From assembly GCA_964019155.1 (NCBI GenBank), contig OZ025243.1, positions 30,889,371 through 30,953,370 on the forward strand: DNA of 64,000 bases. Reading direction: 5' to 3'. Of the stretch, positions 43,206 to 57,560 are shown piece by piece; position 1 is the first letter of the stretch, and each line of letters opens with the position of its first letter. Made by a program: the position numbers and the translations under genes. The notes under the pieces are model-generated. The model worked only from the letters and a program-made list of their open reading frames with translations, did not search any database and was not told the DNA's origin. This stretch comes from Osedax fenrisi (taxonomy: Eukaryota > Annelida > Polychaeta > Sabellida > Siboglinidae).

Positions 43206-43277
43206 TATACTTTAGAAATATATTATAAAATGTTATATATATTGTATACTAATATAAAATACATAAATAATACCGAC

Positions 43278-44575
43278 CCATCTCTAACCTCTCAATCCAC
43301 TCCTTGAACGTGTTATCTCCTCCCAACTTATCATATACCTTACAACCAATAAAATCCCCAATATCTTCCAAAATGCCTACCTCCCCCACAAATCTACTGA
43401 ATCCGCCCTAACCTTCATTACCTCCGACTTACTCTCCGGCCTTAACAACAACCGTGGCACCATACTCGTCCTTATCGACATGTCCTCGGCTTTCGACACC
43501 CTTGACCACAATGTCCTCATATACAGATTCTCCTCCATCGGCATCACCGGCATTGCCCTAAACTGGCCCACTCCTCTTCAATACTTATATCCTCCCCATG
43601 TTTGACATCTTCACTGACTACCCCGACATCTCCTTCCATACTTACACCGACGATCTTCAACTATATCTTAACTGCACAGACTCCACTACTTATGCCCCTG
43701 ACATATTCTCCTCCTGTATCAAGTCCATACACCAATGCCTTACCCCCAATTCCATAAAACTTAACCCTACTAAAAGGAAGCTATCTTTCTCCACTTACCA
43801 CTACGCTCCTCCACCCTCCCTGAACCATCCCCATCTCAATCGACAATGCCTTACTCCCCTACTCTCAACATGTCCGAAACATTGGCTTCCATCTTGATAC
43901 CACCCTTTCCCTTGACTTCCATCTTATACATATGCACAAATCTAACCGTTACCACCTACACTGCCTCCGCTTAATCCGACACTCCATTCCCCTCCCCATC
44001 GCTATTACCATTGCCTCCTCCTACATTATCCCCTATTCGACTATTGCAACTCCCTACTATTTAACCTCCCTGAATACAAACTCATAAAACTACAGCGAAT
44101 CCAAAACGCTGTAGTTCGCTGTGTCCATTTACTGTCGTTCTTCTGACTCCATTACACCTCTCCTAAAACAACTACACTGGCTGCCAGTCCCCTACTGCAT
44201 AAAGTACAAACTCTCCCTGACCATCCACAAAGCTATTCACCACAACTCCCCTGACTACCTTGCCTCCCTCCTACATCTAAATACACCCATCACTCCACTC
44301 CAGACCCGTTCCTCCAACACCTTTATCCTTACCACTCCCCATCTACACAAACTCCACTCTTCCAATATACGCTCCTTTGCCCTCTCTGCCCATTACCACT
44401 GGAACTCCCTACCCAATCACCTACGAACAAACACATGAATCCCTCCTTTAAACGCCACCTTAAGACTTATTACTTCTCCCTTACCTTCCCTCCCACTCAA
44501 TAATTCCCTCCATGTACGGCTGATTGTTCACGCACTGATGCAGTCCATTAACCAAAAAAAGTAAAGTAAGTAAAG
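43278..44575 (+). mobile_element. Decayed L2/CR1-like LINE fragment, C-rich
   Basis: RT and C-terminal pieces in shifting frames: NLSIHSLNVLSPPN region, then SALTFITSDLLSG, LIDMSSAFDTLDHNVL, FHTYTDDLQLYLN and SIKLNPTK, then WLPVPYCIKYKLSLTIHKAI and WNSLPNHLR. The GVPQGSVLGP segment is deleted between 43565 and 43580, and YADD reads YTDD. Base composition is much richer in C than the surroundings. The 3' end is aagtaaagtaagtaaag. Confidence 0.85.
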
Positions 44576-44764
44576 TAATATACTTTATAATTATTTCATG
44601 TAGTATATAACACTCCTTTATATCACTTATTATTTGTGTTCGTGTTATATTCAATGTATATTATTATTAAATTTTATCGTATTATTATTATATTTCTTTA
44701 TATTTATTTACAATAATGTGGCTATTTTAAATTTTTGATATAATTATATTTACAAGAATAAACA

Positions 44765-45570
44765 GGGGGGTAATCGGATACATGTGAAATCTAATACCGA
44801 CCCCCTTCTCCTATTACCGACCCCTTATAATAATATTGGTATAAATAATTGTAGTATTATAATATCCATTAAAAATAGTAGATATATATAAATATAATTA
44901 ATTATAACATGCACGCAATTTATTTGTTTTTGAATTTATGTTTTAATAGTAATATTAAATTTAAATTTAAACTTTATAGTAATTATATTAAAACAGTGTA
45001 TATTATTATTTAATATTTATTTATTAATCAGTATGTATATAATCAACTGGAATCATGCATCATAAATCTATATCAATGATACATAAACAACTTACGACAT
45101 ATTTTAAAGTAAAATACGAGTCAATTTTGATTGGATATTATAAATCACATGGGGTCGGTATTAGGGTAATTTAGGGGGTCGGTAATAGGAAAATAATATG
45201 GGTTGCTATAATTAAGATATATTGGTTAATAGTTATTACAATTAAATTATTTTTATAATAGTTATAAACATTTTATTGATCTACAATATTATGTACAAAA
45301 TCAAGTTTTCTTTTAATTAATAAAGTATTTACAATGATTTAAAAAAGTTATTATTCAAATATTTCAAAAGTAAAAACAGAATATTACATTTGATCAAATA
45401 ACAATTGTAGGATTAAATATTTTTTAAAACAAAATACTTATTCATATTTTTCATTAAATTACTAACAGTTAATATATATATAATTTTTTGATATCTCTTA
45501 TAGTTATTGAGATATGACAGGGGGTCGTTCTGTAATAGGAGGGGGGTCGGTAATCGGAGACTTTCCCCTA
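44765..45570. mobile_element. TIR-like element, ACCGACCCC family
   Basis: Ends AGGGGGGTAATCGGA and TCCGATTACCGACCCCCC (complement of the right end, which closes ctttcccct). The motif GGGGTCGGTAATAGG occurs five or more times in both orientations. Layout mimics the TACGGACAC elements at 7701 and 26186 (AGGGG ends, scattered CGG-TATTAGG motifs). No open frame. Confidence 0.65.
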
Positions 45571-46018
45571 ATATTAATAATTACATAATTCTACATATCT
45601 GTTATTTATTGCGCCGTTGTTACCCATTGCCCATCTTTACTAGTTAAATAAATATATATTTTTAATATACTAATATTAGATATTATATATACTAGTAAAG
45701 AAAGGTTCCTTGTGAAAACTGGCACATATTATTTATATATAATAGTTGTGGTAGGGTGGCCGGGGAGTGGATAGTATAAATGTTTATATAATATAGTACA
45801 TTAAATATTATTAATTAATTAATAATAAAAAAAAAAGTATTATATATATATATCAGATCATGAGTATTATATAAAATAGTATATAGTTTATAAAATTCAA
45901 TAAATTATAAAATTATTAGATTATAAATATAATCAAAATTGAATAAAGTGAATAAATCTATTAATATTGTACAATTTACAATAATACATATTATTATTTT
46001 TTTAAATAGCTATTATAT

Positions 46019-46126
46019 CATGGCCTCCTTTAGCTTCCTTAATTAAGCTAAATGAGGCCATGATTATATATTAAATATACATAAATATATATAAATATGT
46101 ATATAATATATATATATATATATATA

Positions 46127-46185
<59 letters not shown>

Positions 46186-46272
46186 TTATATATTATATAT
46201 ATATATATATATTATATACATATTTATATATATTTATGTATATTTAATATATAATCATGGCCTCATTTAGCT
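46019..46272. repeat. Long palindrome with nested hairpin
   Basis: Bases 46046-46108 (agctaaatgaggccatgatt ...) are repeated in inverted form at 46211-46272 around a pure TA core. A smaller hairpin at 46019-46064 (tcatggcctc ... gaggccatga) overlaps the left arm. Confidence 0.85.
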
Positions 46273-46299
46273 ATATTATATATATTATATTATATATAT

Positions 46300-48429
46300 A
46301 TATATATAAATATATATATTTATATATACATATACAAAATAATTGTCTAATTTTAATAAACTATAGTTTTATAATTAATAACAAATTTATAATATATGTA
46401 TATTATATACATAAATTCTAAATTTGTTATAACCACTAATAATATTAATGACTAATATCATAGAGCTAGATAGACAGCTTTATGAGTCATAGACTCTATG
46501 ACTAATATTATATTAAATATAGATTCTAATATTTACTAATGTACACAGCGTTATATGAATACGTTGATGAATAGGTTGATACTACCTACTAAACATGTGA
46601 TGGTTCTAACCCTAAATAATATAATTCTACTACACAATAGGATTAAATGATAGAACAATCTGATGGGTCTGTTTTTTAATAGTTTGAATATATGAATTTA
46701 TATATTTCAATGCAGAGAAGATGATTAATATAGGTCACGAGTGAAGTATGACGTCATAACTATAGATAGATAATAATGTTTGTTTACAATTTTACCCTCT
46801 TTGCGGTAATTTAATATATTTAAAAAAAATAAAGTTTATTACTTATTGAAATGTAAGGATAAACCTATGCGTATTATAAAAATACTTATATAATTAATTT
46901 TAATATACCTATTTATATTTATTAGTGAAATATTTATCTTCATTTATCGATATTTAACGGGGTTATCCTACTAGTTTTATTCCTAACGGGTTTTATTTAT
47001 ATTCACCGGAAATTATGCGATATAATCACATGATACAAAAAAAATCCGCCATTTTAGTTATTATTTAAAAAGACGCGTGATTTGTATATACACCTATTAC
47101 ACCTATTACAAAAAAGTGAGTGATTTGTTTACTAATTAATTATAGTCATATTATTATCTACACGATATATAATATTTCTATTAACTTATTTTATAAATAT
47201 ACGATATAAATAATTATATATACCATATGTACTTTATAATATAACAATATATTTAATATAATATTTATATGTGAATATATATTCTAAGATATGTTTAACT
47301 ATTTATAATCTTTATTATAATATTTACATATTACATTGTAATAATGATTATTAAAAATAAAGTTGGTAATTGTTTACAATTATTTATAATGAGCTCATAT
47401 CCTAGGATATATATGTAACCTAGAATATAATCTATTATTAATAGATATAACGTAATTTAGTTAATTTTATAGTGTAATTAAATACACTAGTAACATATAG
47501 ATTCATAAATAATCAATTTTATGATTTATCTATTTATATATTTTATAATAAATATTATTTTTAAATATATTTTGTAAATTATGAAATTAGATAGGTATGT
47601 AACCCATAGAGCTAGAGAGAAAATTCTCTCTAGATCTATGATGTAACCTGATCTACAAAATATCTAAATATTAATTATATTTATTAATTTAATATTGTAT
47701 AGTTATATAATTTAATGTTATAGTTATAACTATAATATAATATAATATAATATTTTCTAAATATTGTTTTATATTTTCCATTTTTGAAAAGGTTTTGACC
47801 ACGAAGGAACTTATTTTTAAATTAAAATCAATTTATATTAGAATAATATACGCTAGGGAGCAATAAACTTATATCAAACACCATTATATACTCGCCAACA
47901 GAATCGTCCAAACTAGTAATTTTTATTCAATTCAAATTTACAGGCCTTCGCAGTTCGTTCCTTTGAAAACTCTAATTTATAATATTTAAAATCTAAAAAT
48001 GTTAATTTTTACAACAATTAATTGTTATATTACTTACACCGAAATATAAATTAATTGTAGATTGATATTTAGATGATACCGACTATAAATAATTAAATAC
48101 ATCACATTTCGTATAGGAAGATTTAATTCAGAAGATTTATGATTGCGAATATTAAATAATATAGTAATTTTCATAAAAATATGTATCCTCATTTATTAAT
48201 ATTTAAACTTAGTATTTTATGAAAAGCATTTGAGTATTATTTAACAATATTATACACAATTATATATATATATATATATAGGAATCAAATTAAATCTATA
48301 TTTGTAAAATATTATATATTCTAAAACTATTAAACTATTTAAGTATTATCATTAATAAATAAGCTATAAGCAAAGATTTTCGAAGGAAAGATATAAGACT
48401 TACGAGAAATCGTGTAATTTGAATTTGTA
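46300..48429. other. AT-rich intergenic stretch
   Basis: No gene. Small hairpins occur, for example at 47608-47645 (catagagctagagagaaaat with its complement). Confidence 0.4.
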
Positions 48430-48815
48430 TATAAAATACCCTAGTGCCACCTATATCGGGTTACTTTTAGGAACTATATGTTGTTTATAATGTAAATTCG
48501 TATTAAACTATACACTTTTAAAATGTTAAATAATATGCTATAAATTAGTATTTATATGATGAAAACTAAGTGTTCATTACTAAAATATAACAAACAAATA
48601 TGATATGTATGTTTTAAATGCTATAAGTTTATATTTGGTGAGTAAAAGCTAATTTATATTGCATGTAATTTAATAGAGCAATGAAAACATTGTTGTATGA
48701 AAACAGAGCCGAAACTAAATATATTTCAGTGATTCGATACTACTGCTAGCAGCGGCATTGAATATTATTAAATTACGTTGTATGCATAGGGAGTGTTATA
48801 TCTTTTCTTCGCAAA
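48430..48815 (+). repeat. Unclassified dispersed repeat R3, copy 2
   Basis: Best-preserved copy of the family also found at 40975 and, inverted, at 56040. It contains gttgtttataatgtaaattc, gatgaaaactaagtgtt, gagtaaaagctaattta and gggagtgttatat. Confidence 0.6.
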
Positions 48816-49260
48816 ATCTTTGCTATAAGTGTTCTAATGTATAGTCAATATTATTGCAATGTATACTCTTCAACTTAAATTGCATTTTAATAGCATTATC
48901 ACATGTATTATTCATTAATAATATTAGGTAGATGTGAAAGTAATAGACACGTATTTCTAACCTTTTCAAATCGTTTTGTTATAATTTTCTACTATTTTAT
49001 GTTTTAAAATCTTATTTAAAGTATTATTTATAATTGCAATTTTTTTCATTTATATTTATAATTTATAATATTAAAACAATAATGCCTGCCACATGGTTTA
49101 AGGTTCCATTAGTAGTTATGAGTTAAAATTAGAACTTACTTAAATTATATAAAATCTAAATTTCATATAATTTATTTCTAACCTAAAATAATATATCCAT
49201 TGTTATACTTGATAGTTATAATTTTATGATATGATATTTCACCTTACTCTTTCGCAGGGA

Positions 49261-49270
49261 TATATAAAAG
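49261..49270 (+). promoter_or_regulatory. TATA box upstream of the 49.5-kb gene
   Basis: TATATAAAAG, a near-consensus TATA box, lies 250 bases before the ATG at 49519. A leader intron ending at the good acceptor ctacacgcag (49508-49517) would link the start site to the first coding exon. Confidence 0.5.
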
Positions 49271-49518
49271 ATAATCATCGAATTGAAATTAATCGATCGT
49301 TCTGAATTTGAGATATAAATAATACAAGTTAGTAATAATTTAACAAATATTTAAAGTAATATATATATATAATAATTTATTATATGTATTATATTTTATA
49401 GAATTTTAGAAAGCATTTATATATATATATATAAAATATAAGCATGAACTATATCAAATAATCCTATATCTGTGTAAATAATATAAAGCTCAATAACATA
49501 TGTATTTCTACACGCAGT

Positions 49519-50277
49519 ATGAGTTCCATTAATGTCAACGATACGCTGCTAGATTTGGTGTCAGAAAGTGATGAAGGGCTATCGGGTTAATATTATTAAT
49601 GTAAAGGCGATTTGTAGTGTAATATTTACAATTACAGATCTAGGTGATAGTCTGAGTACCGGCGAATCGGAATTTGTACTTTACGGAGATGCGAATGGAG
49701 ATGCTAATCACTATTCTAATTTGTACTATCATCCCGACTATGTATCGGTTAGTGAGAAAAGAATGTCTTAAAATAAACGTTTAATATTATATATATATTA
49801 TTTATTTGTACTGGATTGAATTTATTTATTACCTATAAATAAAATTAATCAACAAATTATTATGTATTTTTATTTTGCTCAATACTTATTATTTATACAT
49901 TATTTATAATTCTAAAAAATGTCAGGACAAAATTAATAAAATTGATTACATAATTCCTTAATTTCTCATGAATTATTTGTATATATATTAATTGTTGATA
50001 TACACTTTTAAATCATTCATATGTTGTATACTAAACATAAATAGTATTATAGTTTATATTTCAGATATTGGTAATAATATTATCACTTATCCATATATTA
50101 AATAACAATAGTATTGTATTACTGATTGAGATGGCATTGCTTATATTCTAGTTCAATAACTTCATGAAATTTGTATGTAATTAAATATTATAGCTTATTC
50201 CTGATTATATTACATGAGTGAAAAAGACAATAAAAGAAAATCATTAACTTAGTTTTATAAAGATTTCATTTTTTTAT

Positions 50278-50323
<46 letters not shown>

Positions 50324-50725
50324 TTAACAAAGCTTATACTGTATTTGAAACTATTGATTCCCTATTTATCTAATTAAAATACTAATATATATTTATTTTC
50401 CTTTATTTATTATATTCCATATATAAAATTATATAATTAAAAATTACTACATATTATTCTTAAATAGTTGGTTAATAATGATATCTATACTAAATAACTT
50501 ATTATTTACTAAATGGATTGTATGTTATCGCCTTACATTGTATTTATTGTTAAACAGGGAGACGAATACATGTCTAGCGAGATAATGCAGGAACTCAGTG
50601 AGTCTATGAATAATTGCGAACTTAACTCGTTTCCACGGGTTTACAATAATGTATCGTACGTCATAGGCAGACATGGGCTCGAAGTAATGGCACAGCAGAT
50701 TCTCGGTTTAAATTCATTTAATTAA
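49519..50725 (+). CDS. Unknown small acidic protein, three exons, 114 residues
   Basis: Exon 1 is 49519-49585 (MSSINVNDTLLDLVSESDEG), donor GTTAAT. Exon 2 is 49638-49747 (LGDSLSTGESEFVLYGDANG and NLYYHPDYVS), acceptor ttacaattacag, donor GTTAGT. Exon 3 is 50558-50725 (GDEYMSSEIMQELSES, then VIGRHGLEVMAQQILGLNSF), acceptor attgttaaacag, ending in TAA. Phases match (1 then 0). The first intron is only 52 bases. The first half is Asp/Glu/Ser-rich and the last third could form a short helix. I do not recognise it. An alternative donor at 49742 (GTATCG) would drop two residues. CDS composition stands out from flanking AT-rich DNA. Confidence 0.65.
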
Positions 50726-51596
50726 TAGTAAAAATAATTATATTTCAATTAAATTATTCTATTCTCTACCATTAGTATGCATAGTAATATTAATATATAT
50801 ATATATATATATATATCTATTATTTTAAAATCGACCATATAAATCATTACCATATAATATTGCTACCAATAATCAACCTGAAACAACCATTATTACTCCG
50901 ACCATTAACGCCTACTCCATATCTGATGAAGATATTCTATCATCCGAAAACCCTCCTACACTACTTATAATAACTATTTACTTCTGGATCATTCATAGAT
51001 ATACGATACAATAAACTCAACATAGCTATAAAAATAAAATATTTTAATATAATTGAATATTATATATTATTTAAAAAAAATGAATATACTTTTCATATCA
51101 TGTTTTATTTATTGAGTTTTTATCATAATATTATCATCATAATATTTAATTCTGTAATATAAAATATTTCATAAATTGTAAATGACGATAAAAATATGTT
51201 TTATTTTGTAAAATTAATAATGGTGAAATAGATGTAGGATAAACTAATGAAAATCTACTCACGAGTTTTCTAGAATTTGAATAATATTAATCAACAAATT
51301 CTACTCATACGTCTATTGTTATTTACACCTTCTGATATTCACCCATTATAATTCTCACTAATAACTAGGCATTCGATAATTATCGATTAATTATAATTAA
51401 TGACTAAATGCAATTACGTATCCACACCTCTGCTAATTAATGAATCATCATCCAACTGTATCACTATTATTGATATCTATTATTTAATAAACTAAGTTAA
51501 TATATATATAATTTATTATACAATTATATAACACCTTAAATCTTATTAATACAATTATTACTATACTTCTGAGATGAATCATAATTGTTTTATCTA

Positions 51597-51653
<57 letters not shown>

Positions 51654-54015
51654 TTTATTCTATATACATTTAATGGGTGGCAACAATAGAAATATTCAAT
51701 ATTATATGAAGTCCTTTAGGATAACAAATACCCACATAATATAAATGACTATACAATCAAATTATAAGGTTAATGAAATATTACACTATAACAGGAATAG
51801 ATATAGGAAGTGGTAATGGCATACCATTGGAAAACTATAACATTATAATGAATATATATAATGAGATGGTACGACAATTCCGAAATTGAAACTCTTCAAA
51901 CTTTGTTAACATAATCTAATAAATTATAACATTCCTAAATTATATTATTAATGATGATATATGAATTTTAATGTTATCAATAATTAACTAAATTATTATT
52001 TATATATATTTATATTAAAAGTATATATATATATATTATAAAAATATTAATTTTATAATTTAAAATATTTGTCCATTACTTATATTGTATGTATTTTAAA
52101 AATGGATCAATTAAAAATAACCTATAAAGATGATAGTATGGTATACATTTTATATAAAATACAGAATATAAATAAATCTACAACATATTTAGATTAATGT
52201 ATGATTGTAATAAATATGCAATAATAAACAATTTTAGATATTTAAATAATAATCTAGTGATAATGAATATAAAGTTACCATTACATCTATTTGTTAGTGT
52301 GCTTATAACATATTATCTTGTAGATAATGTAGTTGGAAAGTATTAGTTAAGAGATCTTTTTAAATTGTTATAATAAAAGGATTTATGAATAATTAATAAG
52401 TTTAAAAATTAAATAAAACTTATATAAAGTTAAAATGTTCTATAGATATAATAATTAATATATTTGTTATACATATAGACTTACTGTTTGCAATATCTCA
52501 ATAATATTTACATATTTTAGAACTCTTAGAACTCTTATTGATATTAAATCTAACATTACCATTACAAATATTACAATAAATTACACACAATATTGTATTT
52601 ACTTACTAACATTAAGAATCAAATAATATTTTATAGGTATGGCATACTTTCTTTATATCTTCTTAACATTATTATATTATTTCAGTTTTTCTGTTACTGC
52701 AGATTCATGAATCTAAAAGAATTATTGATAACAATTAATTTGAATTATTTTTTATTATATTTGAATTAATTTAATTATATATAAATTGAATAGTGTTATT
52801 TTTAGGTTGTTAGAAAATACATATATGAATAATGCAAAATATAGTTTTATCTTATTATATTATATGAATATACTTTGTATAATAATTGATTAAGGCTCGG
52901 CGTTACGTTCGTTTTTATTTGTTATTAAATTATGCAAATAAAATTATATTTCATTAAAATGTTATTCATTCAAAAGTAATTATAAATACTTCAATTATAA
53001 ACATACACCTATACAAAAATAAAAGTGAAATATTTAGTACATTTTAATAATGTATACCTTATACTTACTATTAGAGCTTAGAAATATGTATATAGTAATA
53101 GATATTAATGTTATCCTATTTAATGTATACCTATTTTAAAAAAATATTGTTATTTCATACTCTATCACAAGAGTTATCCACGTTTTAGTATACCTATTTT
53201 TATAATTTTTACACAACAAACAATATTTTATAAGCTTATATCTCGGGATTTTTTTTTTATTGTTATGCATATCCAAAACCAAATCTATTTTATCCCTTTT
53301 ATGAAACTGTATACATTTTCGAGTATATTCCTAATGTATAGCTACCACAAAGTTAGGTTATTTGATAATGTAATACAATTGTAAATACTATATATATAAA
53401 ATTATGTTTCAAAGATATGCAAATAAATATGTTATATTATTTTTTCAGTAACAATTTATTAGAACTTATTTCATTATCTTATACTTTATATAAGACAATA
53501 GTAAGAGAATAATAGTAATAGATAATAATATTATTTATGTAATAAAAAAATAAAAATTATTGGTGTACACAATCTCATGATTTATAGGTATTCTAGTCGA
53601 CACCTTAATTCCCTATCTTTTACATGTAATTTCGCGAACGTAACACTGGGCTTTAAGGGGGACATGATACTATTCAAATAACATTACGCATAATTATTTA
53701 ACATTTTTTTTAGCGATGTGAAATATTACTTATAAAAGACAGTTTTAAAAACACAACTAATACGAAATATTAATTCTAGGCAGTGAATATGCAGGTAGTG
53801 CAACAATTTAACTTGTAAAATGGGGTTCACATTGTATGTCTATAAATATATCCTTTTTTTATAATTTGTTTTATAGCATATATAATACGTATACATACAT
53901 TACTAATTATAGATATATCCATTATAACTAATTATAAAATAAAAAATCTTTAAACTTACTTTTCATTTATACATTTACAATAAATTTACTATCAATTAAA
54001 TTTTGATCATTTTAC
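50726..54015. other. Intergenic AT-rich stretch
   Basis: TA tracts at 50793-50815 and 51600-51652. No gene, RNA or classified repeat found. Confidence 0.5.
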
Positions 54016-54017
54016 TA

Positions 54018-54270
54018 AACCGCAGTTGGCTAAGGTGTCAGTCCCGCAGTAGGGTTATGGTTCAAGCACTATCCGGACCATTAAAATAGGTCTAAAAATA
54101 CTATTTAGAAGTGATCTTATATAATTGTGTATAAATAAAACCCTCGTTAAAACCATGGATGCCTTATGACATGAGAGCGGCTTCACAGGGACATTAAATC
54201 CATATGGTTATGAGTGAAAACTTCATCTAAGTTCCTTTATGGGATGAAAGGACTCCACCAAATAACAATA
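54018..54270 (+). mobile_element. tRNA-derived SINE, near full length
   Basis: Head ccgcagttggctaaggtgtc and ggttcaagcac (A/B-box-like), body ggaccattaaaataggtct, tatttagaagtgatct, catgagagcggcttca, end ggatgaaaggactccac and an aacaata tail. Confidence 0.85.
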
Positions 54271-54850
54271 TATATGTAGTAAATGTATGGCTATTGTTGC
54301 AAATTTTATAATTAATTAATGATTAGAGAATTAAATTTGATATTATAAAATTGAATATTAATTACAAATATTCAACCATATAATAAAGGTTAATGATATT
54401 AATACATGTTTTAATGAGATTATCTTAGAAATATAAACGAAATTAATTAAAAAAATAGATACATTATGAAAACATGCTATTTATCCCTATACTTTACATG
54501 AAACGTGATAAATATTCCCCTTAATCATACTGATAAATACATCATTTTAATATTTTATAAATATAAATGAGTATTGTTAATATTTATTTTATATGTTTTT
54601 GAATGAATTTTAAATTTATAACAAAAATAACTTCAATGTAACTTAACTTATAAACTAATTAATCTAAATACATATATAAAACGAGAACAATTTGATCTTA
54701 AAAGTAATTTAGTGTTATTCGTGTCAGTTTTCTGCTTTAAATATTAAAACATGGTCAACTATTATTTAATTGTTTGCATTTGTTATAACAATTACTGATT
54801 TACATATGCATATACACATTTATATAATATTTCATTTTTATATCATTATT

Positions 54851-55008
54851 TTGGTGGAATCTTTTCATCCGATCCAGAAACTTTAATTAAGTTTGTATTT
54901 ATAATTAAATGATTCTAATGTCTCCTAGAATCAACTCTCATATTAAAATATTCAGGTTATGTTAACAATTATATAAAATTACTTCTAAATATTATTTTAC
55001 GGAGGGGA
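54851..55008 (-). mobile_element. Diverged SINE copy
   Basis: The minus strand carries tatttagaagtaattttata, gagagttgattctagg and ggatgaaaagattccacc, a worn version of the SINE body. The tRNA head is missing. Confidence 0.6.
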
Positions 55009-55604
55009 CCTTAGTGTGCTTCATACTAATGTAATAAATATATTAAAATAAAAAAATAAATATTATAATAATTAATATAAATTTAAATAAATATATATTA
55101 TTTATTTATTTGTTACTGTGCATTAAAAAATAATAGAATTACAACTATAAAATATATATGGTGTATTTATTAAATACTATGTACACTATGTTACACCTAT
55201 TTTTATAACTAATTTTAAATTACAAGTTTTTTTTTGGGTTTAATAACAACCTATTATAAAATATAAATGGTGTATTTACACTATGTTACACCTATGTTTA
55301 CAACCAATCACAACCTAATACAAATATTGTAGTTTCTTGGGAAATTATAGATGATTATCTATTATAATTTATAATTGATTTAATTAGTGATATTGTATAT
55401 TTGTATAACAAAAAAAAATTGTTTTCAAAATTATTTTATTTAATAAGAACGGTGACTACTAAACCCCCTACCTTAAAGGCGAAACCTGTTGATAGGCCTG
55501 CATTTCGGGTGGTGATTTTGCTCTACAGTCAATTGCATATCTATTTATATAATTAAACTATATATCGTCGTGTGTGACTCAGAATGCGATTCCGTGTTAA
55601 CTGA

Positions 55605-55720
55605 AGAGCCATATATACATATTATGGAATGATATTTTGGTTTTGTGTTATTTTTTTTAGCTGCACTACATCCCTACGTGAGCCTTTAAAAGTATGTACT
55701 AATCATAATGTATTATATCC
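55605..55720. repeat. Unclassified dispersed repeat, copy 2
   Basis: Counterpart of 28378-28515, sharing tgatattttggttt, a T run, ctgcactacatccc and gagcctttaaaag. Confidence 0.6.
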
Positions 55721-56039
55721 CCGGTATTATAGGGTAAATAGGGAGTACATACAATGTCTTAATCTGCAATATACATACAACACAATCTAACACTGCGTGA
55801 ATCCTTATGTATTGAATTTTTACGTTCTAGATTTTTACTTATACGAACATATGTTCATATGAAATCTAAGGAGGCATATTTTACAATAGAGAATCGTATA
55901 GATAATGTATTCATGAACATAGATGATATCTAATTTAATTATATAAATAGATATGAAATTTAACTCAGAACAAAATACACAGGCCACACCTTCAATAACA
56001 ATTATAATATTCCGCATTTATTCTTAAAGTACATTACAT

Positions 56040-56265
56040 TTAAATTAGCTTTTATTCACCAGATGTGTATATCATTTAAAATAAAATATCCAATTGAGTT
56101 GTTATATATTTAATATAATAGTAGTATTAATACTTAGTTTTCATTATATAAATAACAATTCAAAATAAATTGCAATACATTTCAAAACAATACATTATAT
56201 AGTTTGATACGAATGTACATTATAAACAACACATTTACATGCAATTTCAACTTATATATGTTCGC
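56040..56265 (-). repeat. Unclassified dispersed repeat R3, copy 3 (inverted)
   Basis: Reverse complement gives gtgttgtttataatgtacat, gatgaaaactaagtatt analogues and gaataaaagctaatttaa, matching 48450-48690. Confidence 0.6.
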
Positions 56266-56269
56266 TGTT

Positions 56270-57540
56270 AATGTTTGGTGTTGAAAATATAATTTTACGA
56301 TTGTTCGTATATTATTTATTTACTAACAAAATCATTGATTATAATTTAGACAACATAACATAATATTAAACAGGTGACCTGTCAAAACTAAAACGCAATA
56401 GTTAAAAAAACAAACGCATAAGGCGGGATTGAGACATCACATGGGAGTTGAATCATTGAATTGAAATTAAGTTGATCATAAAATTTGAATTATGTAATAA
56501 AAGGTACATATTATAGAAAGTACATACGTCCTATATTGGATATATATTCATTTCTGTATATACGCGACTCCTGCCCGGCGGCGACCGCGGTGTTTAATTT
56601 TTAAACGTTTTGACCGTGATTCGTTAAAAATATCAGTAATAACTTTATGATAAACTTTATCATACAATTTGCATATACTTTATCATAAACTTTTAAAGTT
56701 ACTTTAAATTTTATATTAAAAGTATATGAAAATTTAAATATTTTAAATATTATAATTATTTACTATTTATATTATTTTATAAACAACTGTATAATATTAA
56801 TATAATTAGTATTAGTAATATAGTAATAATTGATATTACTATGTTAATATAATAATATATATTTTAAATAAAATATTTATAAAATTATTTAAATTTAATT
56901 TAAAATTAATAAATAATTATTATAATATAATTTTTTATTTTTGTGATCAATATATTAGTAGATTTATAAAATGTAGCAATGAAATAAAGTATTATTGATA
57001 GAAGTATGCCTAATATAAATGTTATAAATATGTATTTATATAAACTACTTACAATATATTCTTATTTAATCAACATAGATGTCTATAGTTACTAAATATT
57101 ATACAAATTCAAATATATGAAATTTCACATCTTCAAAGACATTAGATTCATTGAATATTATGGTTTATGGATATTTGTGATCTTCTAAACATAAACAAAT
57201 ATTTAAATAAATTTATAAAAATAACATTTGTATGCATTATTAATTAATAAATATATTGTATATAGTCCGAACATTAGCTAAACGTTAGTTGTATTTAATA
57301 AACCTCCAATATAACCTTTATAATATAAGCTAGTATCATTAAGTTAACATTATATCATCAAGTTTAGACACCAATGACAAATTTAATTTGAAATTTAATT
57401 TATTTGGGTAATCACTAACCACGTTTTAAACGTCCTTCGGTTTACAAAAAGTTCTTTTCAAATAAATCGATGATATTAAAGCCAGCCACATTCAATACCT
57501 GCATATAATATATGTAATCATACATAAATTAACTGAAACT
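56270..57540. other. AT-rich intergenic stretch
   Basis: A GC-rich spot of 25 bases at 56567-56592 (cctgcccggcggcgaccgcg) stands out. A possible short minus-strand terminal exon at 57444-57500 is discussed under findings. Confidence 0.4.
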
Positions 57541-57560
57541 GTTTAACATTGACTAATATA

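Noticed and set aside
54018..54110. Functional tRNA genes at SINE heads
   Set aside because: Only A/B-box-like motifs remain, with no cloverleaf, and they continue into the shared SINE body.
55835..56017. Sixty-codon minus-strand frame and other 60-70 codon frames in AT-rich DNA (for example 14277, 29329, 37138, 60528)
   Set aside because: Composition matches the surrounding non-coding DNA, with no acceptor/donor pattern or recognisable motif.
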